A stretch of 64,000 nt of DNA from Methylocystis rosea (GCF_003855495.1 NZ_CP034086.1:2889501-2953500), one strand, 5' to 3'. Numbered from the stretch's first letter, positions 28,049-36,597 are shown. Program-made: numbers and translations. Notes: generated by a model not told the origin, from the sequence alone.

Positions 28049-28944
28049 GCAAGAGCCTTTTCGCGAAGAGGACGAACGCCGAGCAAGTGGCAAATGGCGA
28101 AGACGAGGTCGGCGCGATTATTTGTGTAGAAGTGGAATTCATTCACGCCGGCGCGCGCCAGGCTCATCACCTGTTCGACGGCGGTCGTCGCGGCGATGAG
28201 CGCGCGCGTCTCCGGGTCTTCGTCGAGTCCGTCGAAGCGCTCGGCGAGCCAGCGCGGCACGCTCGCCCCGGCCTTTTGCGCAAAACCCGCAACCTGTTTG
28301 AAATTGCGGATCGGCATGATGCCCGGCACGATCGGAATGGTGATCCCCCGCCCGCGCGCTTTGTCGAGGAATTTGAAGTAGACGTCATTGTCGAAGAAAA
28401 ACTGCGTAATGGCGCGCGTCGCGCCAGCGTCGACCTTCGCCTGAAGCGCGTCGAGATCCTGTTCGATCGAGGCGCTTTCAGGATGGCCTTCAGGATAGGT
28501 CGAGACCGAAATCTCAAAATCGCCAATCCGGCGAATGCCTCTCACGAGATCAGTCGAATGGGCGTAGCCCTTCGGATGCGCCTCAAATCGCGAGCCGACG
28601 CCGGTCGGCGGATCGCCGCGCAGCGCCACGATATGGCGAACGCCGGCGTCCCAATAGTCGCGCAGGATCGCGTCGATGTCTTCGCGCGCGGCGGAAACGC
28701 AGGTGAGATGCGCGGCAGGCTTCATTTCGGTCTCGCGCACGATGCGCGCGACGATCGAATGGGTGCGCTCGCGGGTGGTGCCGCCGGCGCCATAGGTCAC
28801 GGAAACGAAATGCGGCCTCAGCGCCGCAAGTCGATTGATCGTCTGCCAGAGCTGCGTCTCCATCTCCGGCGTTTTGGGCGGGAAGAATTCATAGGAGATC
28901 GCAAACTGATTGGGCGAGGCCGTGGGATGAAGAGCGTTAAACAT
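28045..28944 (-). CDS. metF: 5,10-methylenetetrahydrofolate reductase
   Basis: The product is 299 residues. A flavoenzyme that makes the 5-methyl-THF used by MetH. The barrel signature [13 protein letters not shown] opens the protein; [27 protein letters not shown] and [13 protein letters not shown] follow. The start codon overlaps the regulator's stop codon (TGATG) and the end overlaps metH, so the three proteins are probably translated in a coupled way. Confidence 0.96.
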   Translation of the reverse strand: MFNALHPTASPNQFAISYEFFPPKTPEMETQLWQTINRLAALRPHFVSVTYGAGGTTRERTHSIVARIVRETEMKPAAHLTCVSAAREDIDAILRDYWDAGVRHIVALRGDPPTGVGSRFEAHPKGYAHSTDLVRGIRRIGDFEISVSTYPEGHPESASIEQDLDALQAKVDAGATRAITQFFFDNDVYFKFLDKARGRGITIPIVPGIMPIRNFKQVAGFAQKAGASVPRWLAERFDGLDEDPETRALIAATTAVEQVMSLARAGVNEFHFYTNNRADLVFAICHLLGVRPLREKALA

Positions 28945-29954
28945 CAGGCTGTCTCATAAGATGCAGTGGGAATGGGATCGGCGATGACGCGCGGATCGCG
29001 CGCCAGCCACAAGGATACGGTGAGCTTAGCCCCCTCGTTTGCGTCGGGCGCCAATTCGCGGCGCTGAACGACGTCAAGCCCCGCCTGCGCCAGCAGCCCG
29101 GTGATTTCGGCGTCGGAAAAGCCAAGACGGCGGTGCGCGTGCTTGTCGCGGAGCGCCTCTTCCTGATGCGGGGCAAAGTCGACGACAAGCAGACGGCCGC
29201 CGGGGGCGAGCACCCGCGCCGCCTCGCGCAAGGCGCGGCCCGGATCGTCGAGAAAATGCAGAACCTGATGCATGATCGCGAGGTCGATGGAGTTGCGCTC
29301 GGTCGGCAGCGCATAGATGTCGCCCTGGCGCAGTTGCACATTGTCGAAGCCGGTCTCTTCGAGGCGGCCGCGCGCGACGCCGAGCATGGCGGAGGAAAGA
29401 TCGACGCCGACGGCGCGTTCCGCCTGGGGCGCGAACAGCTCAAGCATTCGGCCGGCGCCGGCCCCAAGATCGAGCAGGTTGCGCACCGGTCTGTCGCCGA
29501 CGACCTGACGCATCGCTTCTTCGACGCGCTCCTCGGAAACGTGCAACGCGCGGATGCGATCCCACTCCTCGGCATGCGCGGCGAAATAGCGGGCGGCGTT
29601 CTCGGCGCGCGCGTGACGCACTTGGGCGAGCCTGGCGCGATCGCCGGCGAGAAGGGCGTCGTCGGCCTCGAGCCAGCCCACGATGGCGCGCGCGAGGGCG
29701 CCTGCCGGCCCGGCCGGCGACAGCCGGAAGAACGCCCAGGCCCCTTCACGCCGGCGTTCGATAAGGCCGGCCTCGACGAGGAGCTTGAGATGGCGCGAGA
29801 CGCGCGGCTGAGACTGGCCCAGGATCGCCACGACCTCGCTGACCGTCAGCTCCGACTGGGCGAGCAACGCCAGAAGACGCAGGCGCGTCTCCTCTCCGGC
29901 GGCGTTCAGCGCCGCGAGCGTCGGGTCGAGGGCCAATTTGGCGACGGACTTCAT
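28944..29954 (-). CDS. ArsR-type regulator fused to SAM-dependent methyltransferase domain
   Basis: The 29954 start gives 336 residues. Residues about 15-95 are an ArsR winged helix (RLRLLALLAQSELTVSEVVAILGQSQPRVSRHLKLL). From about residue 160 there is a class I methyltransferase fold with NLLDLGAGAGRMLELF, and LAIMHQVLHFLDDP as motif IV/V. The SAM/SAH-binding domain probably acts as the sensor, so the protein would switch the methionine-cycle operon it heads. The start at 29954 has GGAG eight bases upstream; a 29972 ATG lacks one. A dyad at 29971-29986 overlaps the leader. It resembles SAH-responsive ArsR-type regulators by context. Confidence 0.85.
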   Translation of the reverse strand: MKSVAKLALDPTLAALNAAGEETRLRLLALLAQSELTVSEVVAILGQSQPRVSRHLKLLVEAGLIERRREGAWAFFRLSPAGPAGALARAIVGWLEADDALLAGDRARLAQVRHARAENAARYFAAHAEEWDRIRALHVSEERVEEAMRQVVGDRPVRNLLDLGAGAGRMLELFAPQAERAVGVDLSSAMLGVARGRLEETGFDNVQLRQGDIYALPTERNSIDLAIMHQVLHFLDDPGRALREAARVLAPGGRLLVVDFAPHQEEALRDKHAHRRLGFSDAEITGLLAQAGLDVVQRRELAPDANEGAKLTVSLWLARDPRVIADPIPTASYETA

Positions 29955-29970
29955 GAGCGCTCCGTGAGAC

Positions 29971-29986
29971 ATAAAGATATCTATAT
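29971..29986. promoter_or_regulatory. Candidate operator of the ArsR-MT / metF / metH operon
   Basis: ATAAAGATATCTATAT is a 16-bp nearly perfect palindrome centred on AGATATCT (one mismatched pair), seventeen bases upstream of the regulator start. Its form and place fit autoregulation by an ArsR-type dimer. Confidence 0.6.
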
Positions 29987-30056
29987 ACGTCAAATTGGTT
30001 GAGCGCAACCATGGTCGCCGTTTTTTGACGGCGGAATGGTCTTGACCGAATCCCAA

Positions 30057-30398
30057 ACCGGGTTCATCTTTTCGTTACATCGCACCTGTCGATCCGACAG
30101 CATGATCGGCAGGTTCGCTCGGGCGGGACCTCGACGCGAATGCGATTCAGGATAGGCTCAGACACCCCCTGTTGATGGGCCGAACCGAGCAGCAGTGTTG
30201 CGAGAGGAGCATGACGCCACCGGGTCAGACCATTTGACCGGCGTTTGGTTCCGGTCACTGGGCGGGCAGGAGCAGCTGCCTGATCCGTCCATCCTCCGAG
30301 ACAATCGACAATCTTCCGGGCGGCCGAAAGCAAAGGCCAAGCGTCGGGCGCCCGTTCACAGACTGGACAATCCAGACTAGCTTCCAAGAGAAGCAAAT
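30057..30398. other. Intergenic region without recognised gene; possible RNA upstream of a terminator
   Basis: About 340 bp. The minus strand can be read for 110 codons but no family or coding signature is visible. On the plus strand the region contains small hairpins (GTCCGGTC-like segments, GACTGGACAATCCAGAC at about 30360-30377) and ends in a clear intrinsic terminator, so a short RNA is possible. The base composition is that of the neighbourhood. I cannot name an RNA family. Confidence 0.3.
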
Positions 30399-30436
30399 GG
30401 CCCCGTGAGCTTACGCCACGGGGCCTGTTTTATTTT
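30399..30436 (+). terminator. Bidirectional intrinsic terminator
   Basis: GGCCCCGTG (30399-30407) pairs with CACGGGGCC (30417-30425), followed by TGTTTTATTTT. On the minus strand the stem is followed by ATTTGC, so it may also end the CoA-transferase transcript, though less convincingly. Confidence 0.8.
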
Positions 30437-30529
30437 CCATCAGCTAAAAATGGGTTCCGGGCGAAAGCCTAACACAACGGTCGGCCCTTCGCCTTTCAAG
30501 GCGAGGCTCGGAACCAGGCGCTGGGCCGA

Positions 30530-32491
30530 CTATGCCGGCGCCTTCTCTTCTTCCTTGCTGACGACCTCCAGGAAGGTCTCCGCCGCCTCGCGCCGCTCGA
30601 AGACATGCGGCTGCAGACCGCGCTTGGAGAGCGCCTCTTTCATTTTGAGCCGCGCGAAGGCGCTCGTCGCATAGCGGGTCGTCGTCAGATAGTAGCGCTG
30701 GCTCATATAGTCGATCATTTCGGCGTAATCGTCGTAGAGCGCCTCATTGATCTTCCAGCCGTCGTGATTGACGACCGAGTTGACGCGCTTGCCGACCTTG
30801 TCCGACGCCTCGATCAGCGTCTTGCGCAGATCGTCGATGTCCTTCTTGGTTCGCGCGTGCCAGCCTTCGAGATTGACGAAAAGGATGTTGCGGTCCGCGT
30901 CGTAGGTGACGCGATCGGACATGTTGAGATTGATCAGGTCGGCGAGCAGCCCCATCGGCTCGTCGATGAAGATGCGCTTATCCATCAGTTCGGCGTGTTC
31001 GATGATGGGCTTGAAGTCCATATGCGCCAGGATGTCCTTGTCGATATCGATCCCCGGCGCGACTTCGATCAGTTCAAGCCCCTTGTCGACGAGTTTGAAC
31101 ACGCAGCGCTCAGTCACGTAATAGACCGGCTGCTTGCGCTTTTGCGCGAACTTGCCGGAGAAGGTGATCTGCTCGACGGCGTTGAGGAACTTCTTGTTCC
31201 GGCCTTCCTGCAGAATGTTCACCTTGCCGTCGGCGATTTCGACGCGCAGTCCGCCATTGGTGAAGGTGCCGGCGTAAACGACGAGGCGCGCGTTCTGGCT
31301 GATGTTGATGAAGCCGCCGCAGCCGTTGAGGCGGCCGCCGAATTTCGAGGTGTTGACGTTGCCCTGCAGATCGCACTCGGCCATGCCGAGACAGGTCATG
31401 TCGAGACCGCCGCCGTCATAGAAATCGAACTGCTGATTCTGCTGGATGATCGCGTCGGCGTTGGTCGCGGCGCCGAAGCTCGAACCCGAAGCGAGCACGC
31501 CGCCGATCGCGCCGGCTTCCGTCGTCAGCGTGATGTAGGGCGTCATCTTTTCTTCGTTGGCGACGGCGGCGATGCCTTCCGGCGCGCCGACGCCAAGATT
31601 GACGACGCCGTTCGGCGGCAGCTCGAAACTCGCGCGGCGCGCGATGACCTTGCGTTCGTCGAGCGGCATCTTGGCGAACTTTTCGACCGGCACCCGGACT
31701 TCGCCCGAAAGCGCCGGATTGTGGATCACACCATAATTCATGCGGTGCATTTCCGGCGGATCGGCGACGACGACGGCCGAGACGAGAATGCCCGGTATAT
31801 GCACGTCTTTCGGCTTGATCGAGCCCTGTTCGACGATGCGCTCGACCTGCGCGATGACGAGACCGCCATTGTTATGCGCGGCCATGGCCTGAGCGAGATT
31901 GTCGAGGACGAGCGCCTCGCGCTCCATCGAAATATTGCCGGAAGGATCGGCTGAGGTGCCGCGAATGAAGGCGACGTCGATCTTGGTGGCGATATAGAAG
32001 AGCCACTCCTCGCCCATGATGTTATGGTATTTGACCATGTCCTCCTTGGTGCGGTCATTCACCTTGCCGCCGCCAAAGCGCGGATCGACATAGGTATAAA
32101 GACCGACTTTGGAGAAGAGTCCAGGCTGGCCGGAGGCGCAGGCGCGGTAGAGCTGCGAGATGACGCCCTGCGGGAGATTGTAGCCGCAGATCTTGTTCTC
32201 CTGCGCCGCCTGGGCGACCTTCGGCATGCGGCCGAAATTGGCGGCGATGACCCGGCGCAGCAATCCTTCGTGATGAAAGCGCCCCGTGCCTAGGCCCTTG
32301 GAGTCGCCGGCGCCCGCGGTCATGATCAGCGTGAGGTCGCGCGGATGCTGGCTCTCGACGAAGCGCTTTTCCAAAGCGGCGTGCAAGGCCTCGGGAATGC
32401 AGCTCTGGACGAAGCCGGTGGTGGTTACGACGTCATTGTCGCGAATGAGCGCAATCGCCTCGTCGGCGGTAATGACTTTGTTGTTCGCCAT
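30530..32491 (-). CDS. Acyl-CoA:acetate CoA-transferase (family I, Pct/YdiF-like) with C-terminal extension
   Basis: The product is 653 residues. The alpha half holds TTTGFVQSCIPEALH and RGTSADPSGNISME; the beta half holds GVGAPEGIAAV and the catalytic glutamate E325 in LTTEAGAIGG. It exchanges CoA between short-chain acyl-CoAs and acids. YdiF/Pct enzymes are about 520-530 residues; here roughly 110 additional residues (DRVTYDADRNILFVNLEGWHA onward, helical and charged) follow the catalytic fold. The ATG at 32491 gives the typical start. The gene stands alone; a possible gene remnant lies upstream. Confidence 0.87.
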   Translation of the reverse strand: MANNKVITADEAIALIRDNDVVTTTGFVQSCIPEALHAALEKRFVESQHPRDLTLIMTAGAGDSKGLGTGRFHHEGLLRRVIAANFGRMPKVAQAAQENKICGYNLPQGVISQLYRACASGQPGLFSKVGLYTYVDPRFGGGKVNDRTKEDMVKYHNIMGEEWLFYIATKIDVAFIRGTSADPSGNISMEREALVLDNLAQAMAAHNNGGLVIAQVERIVEQGSIKPKDVHIPGILVSAVVVADPPEMHRMNYGVIHNPALSGEVRVPVEKFAKMPLDERKVIARRASFELPPNGVVNLGVGAPEGIAAVANEEKMTPYITLTTEAGAIGGVLASGSSFGAATNADAIIQQNQQFDFYDGGGLDMTCLGMAECDLQGNVNTSKFGGRLNGCGGFINISQNARLVVYAGTFTNGGLRVEIADGKVNILQEGRNKKFLNAVEQITFSGKFAQKRKQPVYYVTERCVFKLVDKGLELIEVAPGIDIDKDILAHMDFKPIIEHAELMDKRIFIDEPMGLLADLINLNMSDRVTYDADRNILFVNLEGWHARTKKDIDDLRKTLIEASDKVGKRVNSVVNHDGWKINEALYDDYAEMIDYMSQRYYLTTTRYATSAFARLKMKEALSKRGLQPHVFERREAAETFLEVVSKEEEKAPA

Positions 32492-32580
32492 GTCCTCAGG
32501 GTTCCCTCGCTCCCCACTCTTTATTGGTTGCGGACTGTTGACGTCGCCGCTCTGGTGGGCGTTTTGCACAAAATGAGCGC

Positions 32581-32670
32581 TCAACCGTAGAGACCGGGCC
32601 GCTCTTGCGCAATAGCGGCGATGCGCCGCAGTTCGGCGGCAAGCTCGCCAATGCGCGGGAGATTGGCCCT
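32581..32670 (-). pseudogene. Possible 3' remnant of a gene cut by a palindromic element
   Basis: Reading from the edge of the repeat toward the CoA-transferase, 29 codons run to a stop and spell an amphipathic helix, NLPRIGELAAELRRIAAIAQ, then ERPGLYG. This looks like a protein C-terminus with no beginning; the repeat at 32671-32786 begins right at its 5' edge. Identity of the lost gene is unknown. Confidence 0.3.
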
Positions 32671-32786
32671 TAGAGCGCTTACCGATCACATGAAATCATG
32701 TGATCGATAAGGAACCGCTCAAGATCTAAGTATTGGAGCAGGTTCTCATCGAAAAAGTCTGTCAACCTTTTCGGAACCTGTTCTAG
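32671..32786. repeat. Palindromic mosaic element, downstream of queD
   Basis: Hairpin one is GATCACATGAAATCATGTGATC-like (perfect arms GATCACATGA/TCATGTGATC, 32684-32705). Hairpin two is GAGCAGGTTC.../...GAACCTGTTC with inner CGAAAAAGT/CCTTTTCG. It shares its two-hairpin layout with 33798-33914. The queD stop codon lies inside it. Confidence 0.8.
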
Positions 32787-33163
32787 TCGCCTCGGTAGAC
32801 GCAGCCCTCGAAACAGCTGTCGCGAAAGACCCCAACTTCGGCAAGACCCGGCAATGTCGGCGAGAGGTCGCGCCAGATGTAGGCGCAGAGATTTTCGAGC
32901 GTCGGCTTCCCGAGGCCTTCGAGGTCGTTGAGAAACGAGTGATCGAGGCTTTCGCGCAGTTCCGCGAGCCTACGGCCAAGCTTGCCGAGGTCCATCACCC
33001 ATTGCTCTTCGAGGGTGGGCGCGCCGCGCAGGGTCACGCGCACGCGAAAGGAATGGCCATGCAGATTGCGGTATTTGCCGCCCTCTGGAGCCTCGGGATC
33101 ATAGAGCGCGTGCGCCGCCTCAAAGTAAAACTCCCGAAAGACCTCGAAACTCGACACCGTCAC
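32783..33163 (-). CDS. queD: 6-carboxytetrahydropterin synthase
   Basis: The product is 126 residues. It converts 7,8-dihydroneopterin triphosphate to 6-carboxytetrahydropterin in preQ0/queuosine synthesis. Zinc histidines are in FEAAHALYDP and NLHGHSFRV; ESLDHSFLND and PTLENLCAYIW complete the pattern. It overlaps queE by ATGA. Its TAG stop (32783-32785) is supplied by a palindromic repeat. Confidence 0.93.
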   Translation of the reverse strand: MTVSSFEVFREFYFEAAHALYDPEAPEGGKYRNLHGHSFRVRVTLRGAPTLEEQWVMDLGKLGRRLAELRESLDHSFLNDLEGLGKPTLENLCAYIWRDLSPTLPGLAEVGVFRDSCFEGCVYRGD

Positions 33164-33792
33164 TTCACCCCGATCGCCTTGTGGGTTTGCACAGACAGAC
33201 GCCAGCGCGGATGCGCCAGACAGTAGCTGACCGCGGCATCCGTATTGCGCGAAACATCCGGCCCGTCCATGGGCTGCAGTAGAAAATGCGCGAAGTCGAG
33301 CCGCTCATAAGCGGCGGGGTCGACGCCCTGCTGGGGGTAGACGAGCTTCAACTCCGCGCCGCGCGTCTGGGCCAGCGGCGCGCCGCCCTTGGGCGACACG
33401 CAGATCCAGTCGATCCCAAAGATGACGGGCAGCGTGCCGTTCGTCTCGATGGCGATCTCAAAGCCCTGCCCATGCAGCGCCGCGACCAAGGCCTCGTCGA
33501 TCTGCAGCATCGGCTCGCCGCCGGTCAGCACCGCGAAGCGTCGTTCGCGGCCTTCGCCCCACAGCCTCGCCAAATGGTCGGCAAGCGCCGAGGCGTCGGC
33601 GAACTTTCCCCCGCCCTCGCCCGCGAAGCCGACGAAATCCGTGTCGCAGAACTGGCACTGCGCGGCGGCGCGATCCTCCTCGCGCCCGCTCCAAAGATTG
33701 CAGCCGGCAAAGCGGCAAAAGACCGCGGCGCGGCCCGCGTTGACGCCCTCGCCCTGCAGCGTTTTGAAGGCTTCCTTGACGATGTAGGCCAT
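33160..33792 (-). CDS. queE: 7-carboxy-7-deazaguanine synthase
   Basis: The product is 210 residues. A radical-SAM enzyme that contracts CPH4 to 7-carboxy-7-deazaguanine. The cluster-binding region is CRFAGCNLWSG...CQFCDTDF, with the queE-type insertion between the first and second cysteines; VLTGGEPMLQID and IAIETNGTLPV follow. The start at 33792 fits the family N-terminus MAYIVKEAFKTLQGEG. The repeat at 33798-33914 abuts the start, so the leader is repeat-derived. Confidence 0.93.
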   Translation of the reverse strand: MAYIVKEAFKTLQGEGVNAGRAAVFCRFAGCNLWSGREEDRAAAQCQFCDTDFVGFAGEGGGKFADASALADHLARLWGEGRERRFAVLTGGEPMLQIDEALVAALHGQGFEIAIETNGTLPVIFGIDWICVSPKGGAPLAQTRGAELKLVYPQQGVDPAAYERLDFAHFLLQPMDGPDVSRNTDAAVSYCLAHPRWRLSVQTHKAIGVK

Positions 33793-33797
33793 TGTTC

Positions 33798-33914
33798 GCT
33801 CTAGATCACGCTGCATTTGGGCGAAATCGCCCAAATGCAGTAACGTGATCGATCTCAAAGTTCTAGAGCGCGCTTGACGCGAAACGGCATCCACTTTTTC
33901 GCAGCGCGCTCTAG
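33798..33914. repeat. Palindromic mosaic element, upstream of queE
   Basis: Hairpin one has arms GATCACGCTGCATTTGGGCG / CGCCCAAATGCAGTAACGTGATC-like. Hairpin two is CTAGAGCGCGC.../...GCGCGCTCTAG with inner GCGAAA/TTTTTCGC. The architecture matches 32671-32786, on the other side of queD-queE. Confidence 0.8.
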
Positions 33915-33949
33915 CGCGGACGCCGCGCGGCGTAAAGCGAGGCCGCCTC

Positions 33950-34327
33950 TTACCCGTTCTTGGGAAGCTCCTTGTCCTTGCCGTCAGGTTCGGGCGCGGG
34001 CTGCGGGCGCGGGTCGAGGCTGCGGATATAGGAGACGATATCCTCGATCTCCTTGCGCGACAGATGCATGTCGGGCATCGGCGGATGCGGGTCCATCAGG
34101 AAATGGCCAAGCTTCTTCTTGTCGGTTCGGCGCTGGGCGATATCGAAGAAGGACGGCGCGTCGGCCGAGGCGCTGGTTTGATCCGACGTCACCACATGGC
34201 AGGACGCGCACCATCGCTTCGCGACGATCGCGCCGCGCTGGGCGTCGCCCGCCGCGATCGCCAAATTTGCGAAAGCGGCGCTCCCGCCGACGAGGGCCAT
34301 AGCGAGCGTAAGACGTCGAAGCTGCAT
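33950..34327 (-). CDS. Periplasmic class I c-type cytochrome
   Basis: The product is 125 residues. A signal peptide (LTLAMALVGGSAAFANLAIA) precedes the heme site C40-A-S-C43-H44. MPDMHLSRKEIEDIVSYIRSL gives a probable axial Met and the typical C-terminal helix. A small soluble electron carrier. Its partner is unknown; it is divergent from exoR across about 390 bp. Confidence 0.88.
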   Translation of the reverse strand: MQLRRLTLAMALVGGSAAFANLAIAAGDAQRGAIVAKRWCASCHVVTSDQTSASADAPSFFDIAQRRTDKKKLGHFLMDPHPPMPDMHLSRKEIEDIVSYIRSLDPRPQPAPEPDGKDKELPKNG

Positions 34328-34720
34328 GTGGTTTTCCTTAAGCGGGAGCCGTCGATTCGCTTCGCATGAAAGCACAAGCGCGGCTCGCTGGGTATCGGCG
34401 CCTCTTCTGCAAGCTTGCGTCAGGACGACGCGTGTCCGCGGGCGCTGCTGCATTTTTGCAACAGACATGTGTTCTGATTGCAACAGTACGGCGGATTAAC
34501 ATCTTGCCCACGATTGTCGCTGCTGCAGCCCCTTTTCAGACACAAAAGCTGAGCTAAGGTGATCGGGTCACAAGCTCATTCGAGATGCGGAGACAGGCGC
34601 CGAAAGATTTCCCTTTCGGCCGCAGGTTCCTTCTTTCCCTCTCGCTGATCGGCGGTGACGGCTGGCGTATGGGCCTCAAAGACGTCGGGCGTCTTCAGGG
34701 TTGAAGGAAGTCGGAACATT
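34328..34720. other. Intergenic region between cytochrome c and exoR-like genes
   Basis: 393 bp with no supported gene. The central part (about 34450-34560) is AT-richer and has near-repeats (TTTTTGCAACAGACA and TGATTGCAACAGTA). GCCGAAAGATTTCCCTTTCGGC at about 34600-34621 is a hairpin. Promoters for both divergent genes must lie here. Confidence 0.45.
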
Positions 34721-35608
34721 ATGGTCGGAAGCGTTCATACGGGCGTGATTTCAGCCTTCAGGCGCAAGAAGCGCGCGGCATTGCCGATCTGCCTTTTCGC
34801 GACGAGCCTGGGCATGCTGGTGACGGCTTTTGTCGCGCCGGCGCCGGCCCTTGACGCGCCTCGAACGGCCGCGAGAGCCGAGTCGCAACCTCTGCCGATA
34901 TTCAAGGATCCGCGCGAGGCGCTGCGCGCCGGAGTCGAAAGCTACCATGCCGGCGACGCCGCGACATCGGTGACGGCGCTACGCTATGCCGCAGAAGGCG
35001 GCGAGCCGCTGGCGAAGTGGAAGCTTGGCAGGATGTACGCCGAAGGCGACGGCGTCATTCGCGACGACGCCAAGGCTTATGAATATTTTGCCCAAATCGT
35101 CGATCACTACGCCGACGACGAGCCGGATCCGCGCGAGCGGTCGATGGCGGCGAGCGCCTTTGTCGCCGTGGGCGTCTATCTGCGTGACGGCGTTTCAACC
35201 GCAAAGATCAAGCCCGATCTCGATCGCGCATTCGATCTGTTCCGTTACGCCGCGACCTATTTCCGCAACGCCGACGCGCAATACAATCTGGCGCGCATGT
35301 ATCTCGAGGGAGCCGGCGTGAAGAAGAACGTCCGCCAGGGCGTGAATTGGCTGGAGCTCGCGGCGCGCAAGGGCCACCCGCAGGCGCAGGCGATGCTCGG
35401 CCGGATGATGTTCACCGGCGAGGCGAGCGGCGAGCCGGAGCGTGCGCGCGGACTCATGTATCTGACCCTGGCGCGCGACGCTGCGGGCGGCGCCACTCGC
35501 GACCAATGGATCACGGATTTGCACGCCGAAGCGCTGAATTCCGCCAGCGACGCCGACCGTAGCGCGGCCGTCACCATGCTCGAAGGCTATTTGCGCGAAC
35601 GCAACTGA
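34721..35608 (+). CDS. exoR: ExoR-like periplasmic Sel1-repeat regulator
   Basis: The product is 295 residues. The N-terminus has a hydrophobic signal segment (LPICLFATSLGMLVTAFVA). Sel1 repeats follow (VTALRYAAEGGEPLAKWKLGRMYAEGDGV, ADAQYNLARMYLEGAGVKKN, HPQAQAMLGRMMFTGE). The order and wording match Rhizobium ExoR, the periplasmic inhibitor of the ExoS/ChvI two-component system that controls exopolysaccharide, motility and envelope genes. ExoS/ChvI genes are not in this window. The start at 34721 is preferred; an in-frame ATG at 34655 exists. Confidence 0.8.
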   Translation: MVGSVHTGVISAFRRKKRAALPICLFATSLGMLVTAFVAPAPALDAPRTAARAESQPLPIFKDPREALRAGVESYHAGDAATSVTALRYAAEGGEPLAKWKLGRMYAEGDGVIRDDAKAYEYFAQIVDHYADDEPDPRERSMAASAFVAVGVYLRDGVSTAKIKPDLDRAFDLFRYAATYFRNADAQYNLARMYLEGAGVKKNVRQGVNWLELAARKGHPQAQAMLGRMMFTGEASGEPERARGLMYLTLARDAAGGATRDQWITDLHAEALNSASDADRSAAVTMLEGYLRERN

Positions 35609-35618
35609 CGTTCAGATT

Positions 35619-36506
35619 TCAACCGGCTTGGGCCGCAGCGCCCTTGAACTTCACCGGAATACTCAAGAAGCGCGCGCCATCGCCGCGCGGCGGCGGAAAC
35701 TTGCCGGCGCGAATGTTCACCTGAATTGAGGGGAGCAGCAGCCGCGGCGCGGCAAGCTCCCGATCGCGCTTCTGTCGCCGGGCCACGAAGTCCTCCTCGC
35801 TGACGCCGTCCTTGATCTGCACATTCTTGGCGCGCTGCTCGGCGACGGTTGTTTCCCAAGCGTAGACGTCTCGTCCCGGCGCCTTGTAGTCATGACACAT
35901 GAAGAGCCGCGTCTGCGGGGGCAGCGAAAGAATGCGGCGGATCGATCGGTAAAGCGCATGCGCGTCGCCGCCGGGGAAATCCGCGCGCGCCGTCCCATAG
36001 TCGGGCATGAACAGCGTGTCGCCGACAAACACCGCATCGCCGATCTTATAGGCGACGTCGGCCGGCGTGTGGCCGGGCGTGTAGATCGTTTCGCCCTCGA
36101 GCTCGCCGATCTTGAATCGCTCCCCGTCCTTGAAGAGATGGTCGAAGCAGCCGCCGTCGGCCGTTACGTCCTCAGCCCCGAACACCGGCTTGAAGATCGC
36201 CTGGACCTTGTCGATGTGTTCGCCGATGCCGATCTTCGCGCCCGTCGCCGTTTTGACAATCTGAGCGGCGGAAAGGTGGTCGGCGTGCGCATGAGTTTCG
36301 AGAACCCAATCGATTTTTAATCGTTCCCGCGCCGCCTCGGCGAGGATCGCGTCGATTGAATGCGAATCGGCGACGCCGCTCGCCGGATCATAATCGAGCA
36401 CGGGATCGACGATCGCCGCGCGCTTCGTTGCGGGGTCGCTGACGATATAGGTGATCGTGTTGGTGGGCTCGTCAAAGAAGGCCCTGACGGACGGCGCCTG
36501 CGGCAT
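35619..36506 (-). CDS. Persulfide dioxygenase-like MBL-fold protein (Blh/ETHE1 type)
   Basis: The product is 295 residues. The metallo-beta-lactamase motif is ETHAHADHLSA with further iron ligands in YTPGHTPADVAY, VGDTLFMPDYGTARADFPGG and LFMCHDYKAPGRD. ETHE1/Blh enzymes oxidise glutathione persulfide to sulfite. A strong ribosome site (AAGGAG) fixes the start at 36506. It is divergent from a TauE/SafE exporter, sharing a promoter region with a 23-bp dyad at 36598-36620. That pair is the core of known BigR regulons. Confidence 0.88.
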   Translation of the reverse strand: MPQAPSVRAFFDEPTNTITYIVSDPATKRAAIVDPVLDYDPASGVADSHSIDAILAEAARERLKIDWVLETHAHADHLSAAQIVKTATGAKIGIGEHIDKVQAIFKPVFGAEDVTADGGCFDHLFKDGERFKIGELEGETIYTPGHTPADVAYKIGDAVFVGDTLFMPDYGTARADFPGGDAHALYRSIRRILSLPPQTRLFMCHDYKAPGRDVYAWETTVAEQRAKNVQIKDGVSEEDFVARRQKRDRELAAPRLLLPSIQVNIRAGKFPPPRGDGARFLSIPVKFKGAAAQAG

Positions 36507-36597
36507 CGATCTCTCCTTCATTGCAGCGCTCAAGCGCTTCTCTTCGTTCGTGCTTTCGCCTTTTCCTGCTTGCGTCGTCAGATATATGCGCTATAGC

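Noticed and set aside
29955..30200. SAM or cobalamin riboswitch upstream of the metF-metH operon
   Set aside because: None of the conserved aptamer blocks is seen; the regulator gene and its dyad explain control better.
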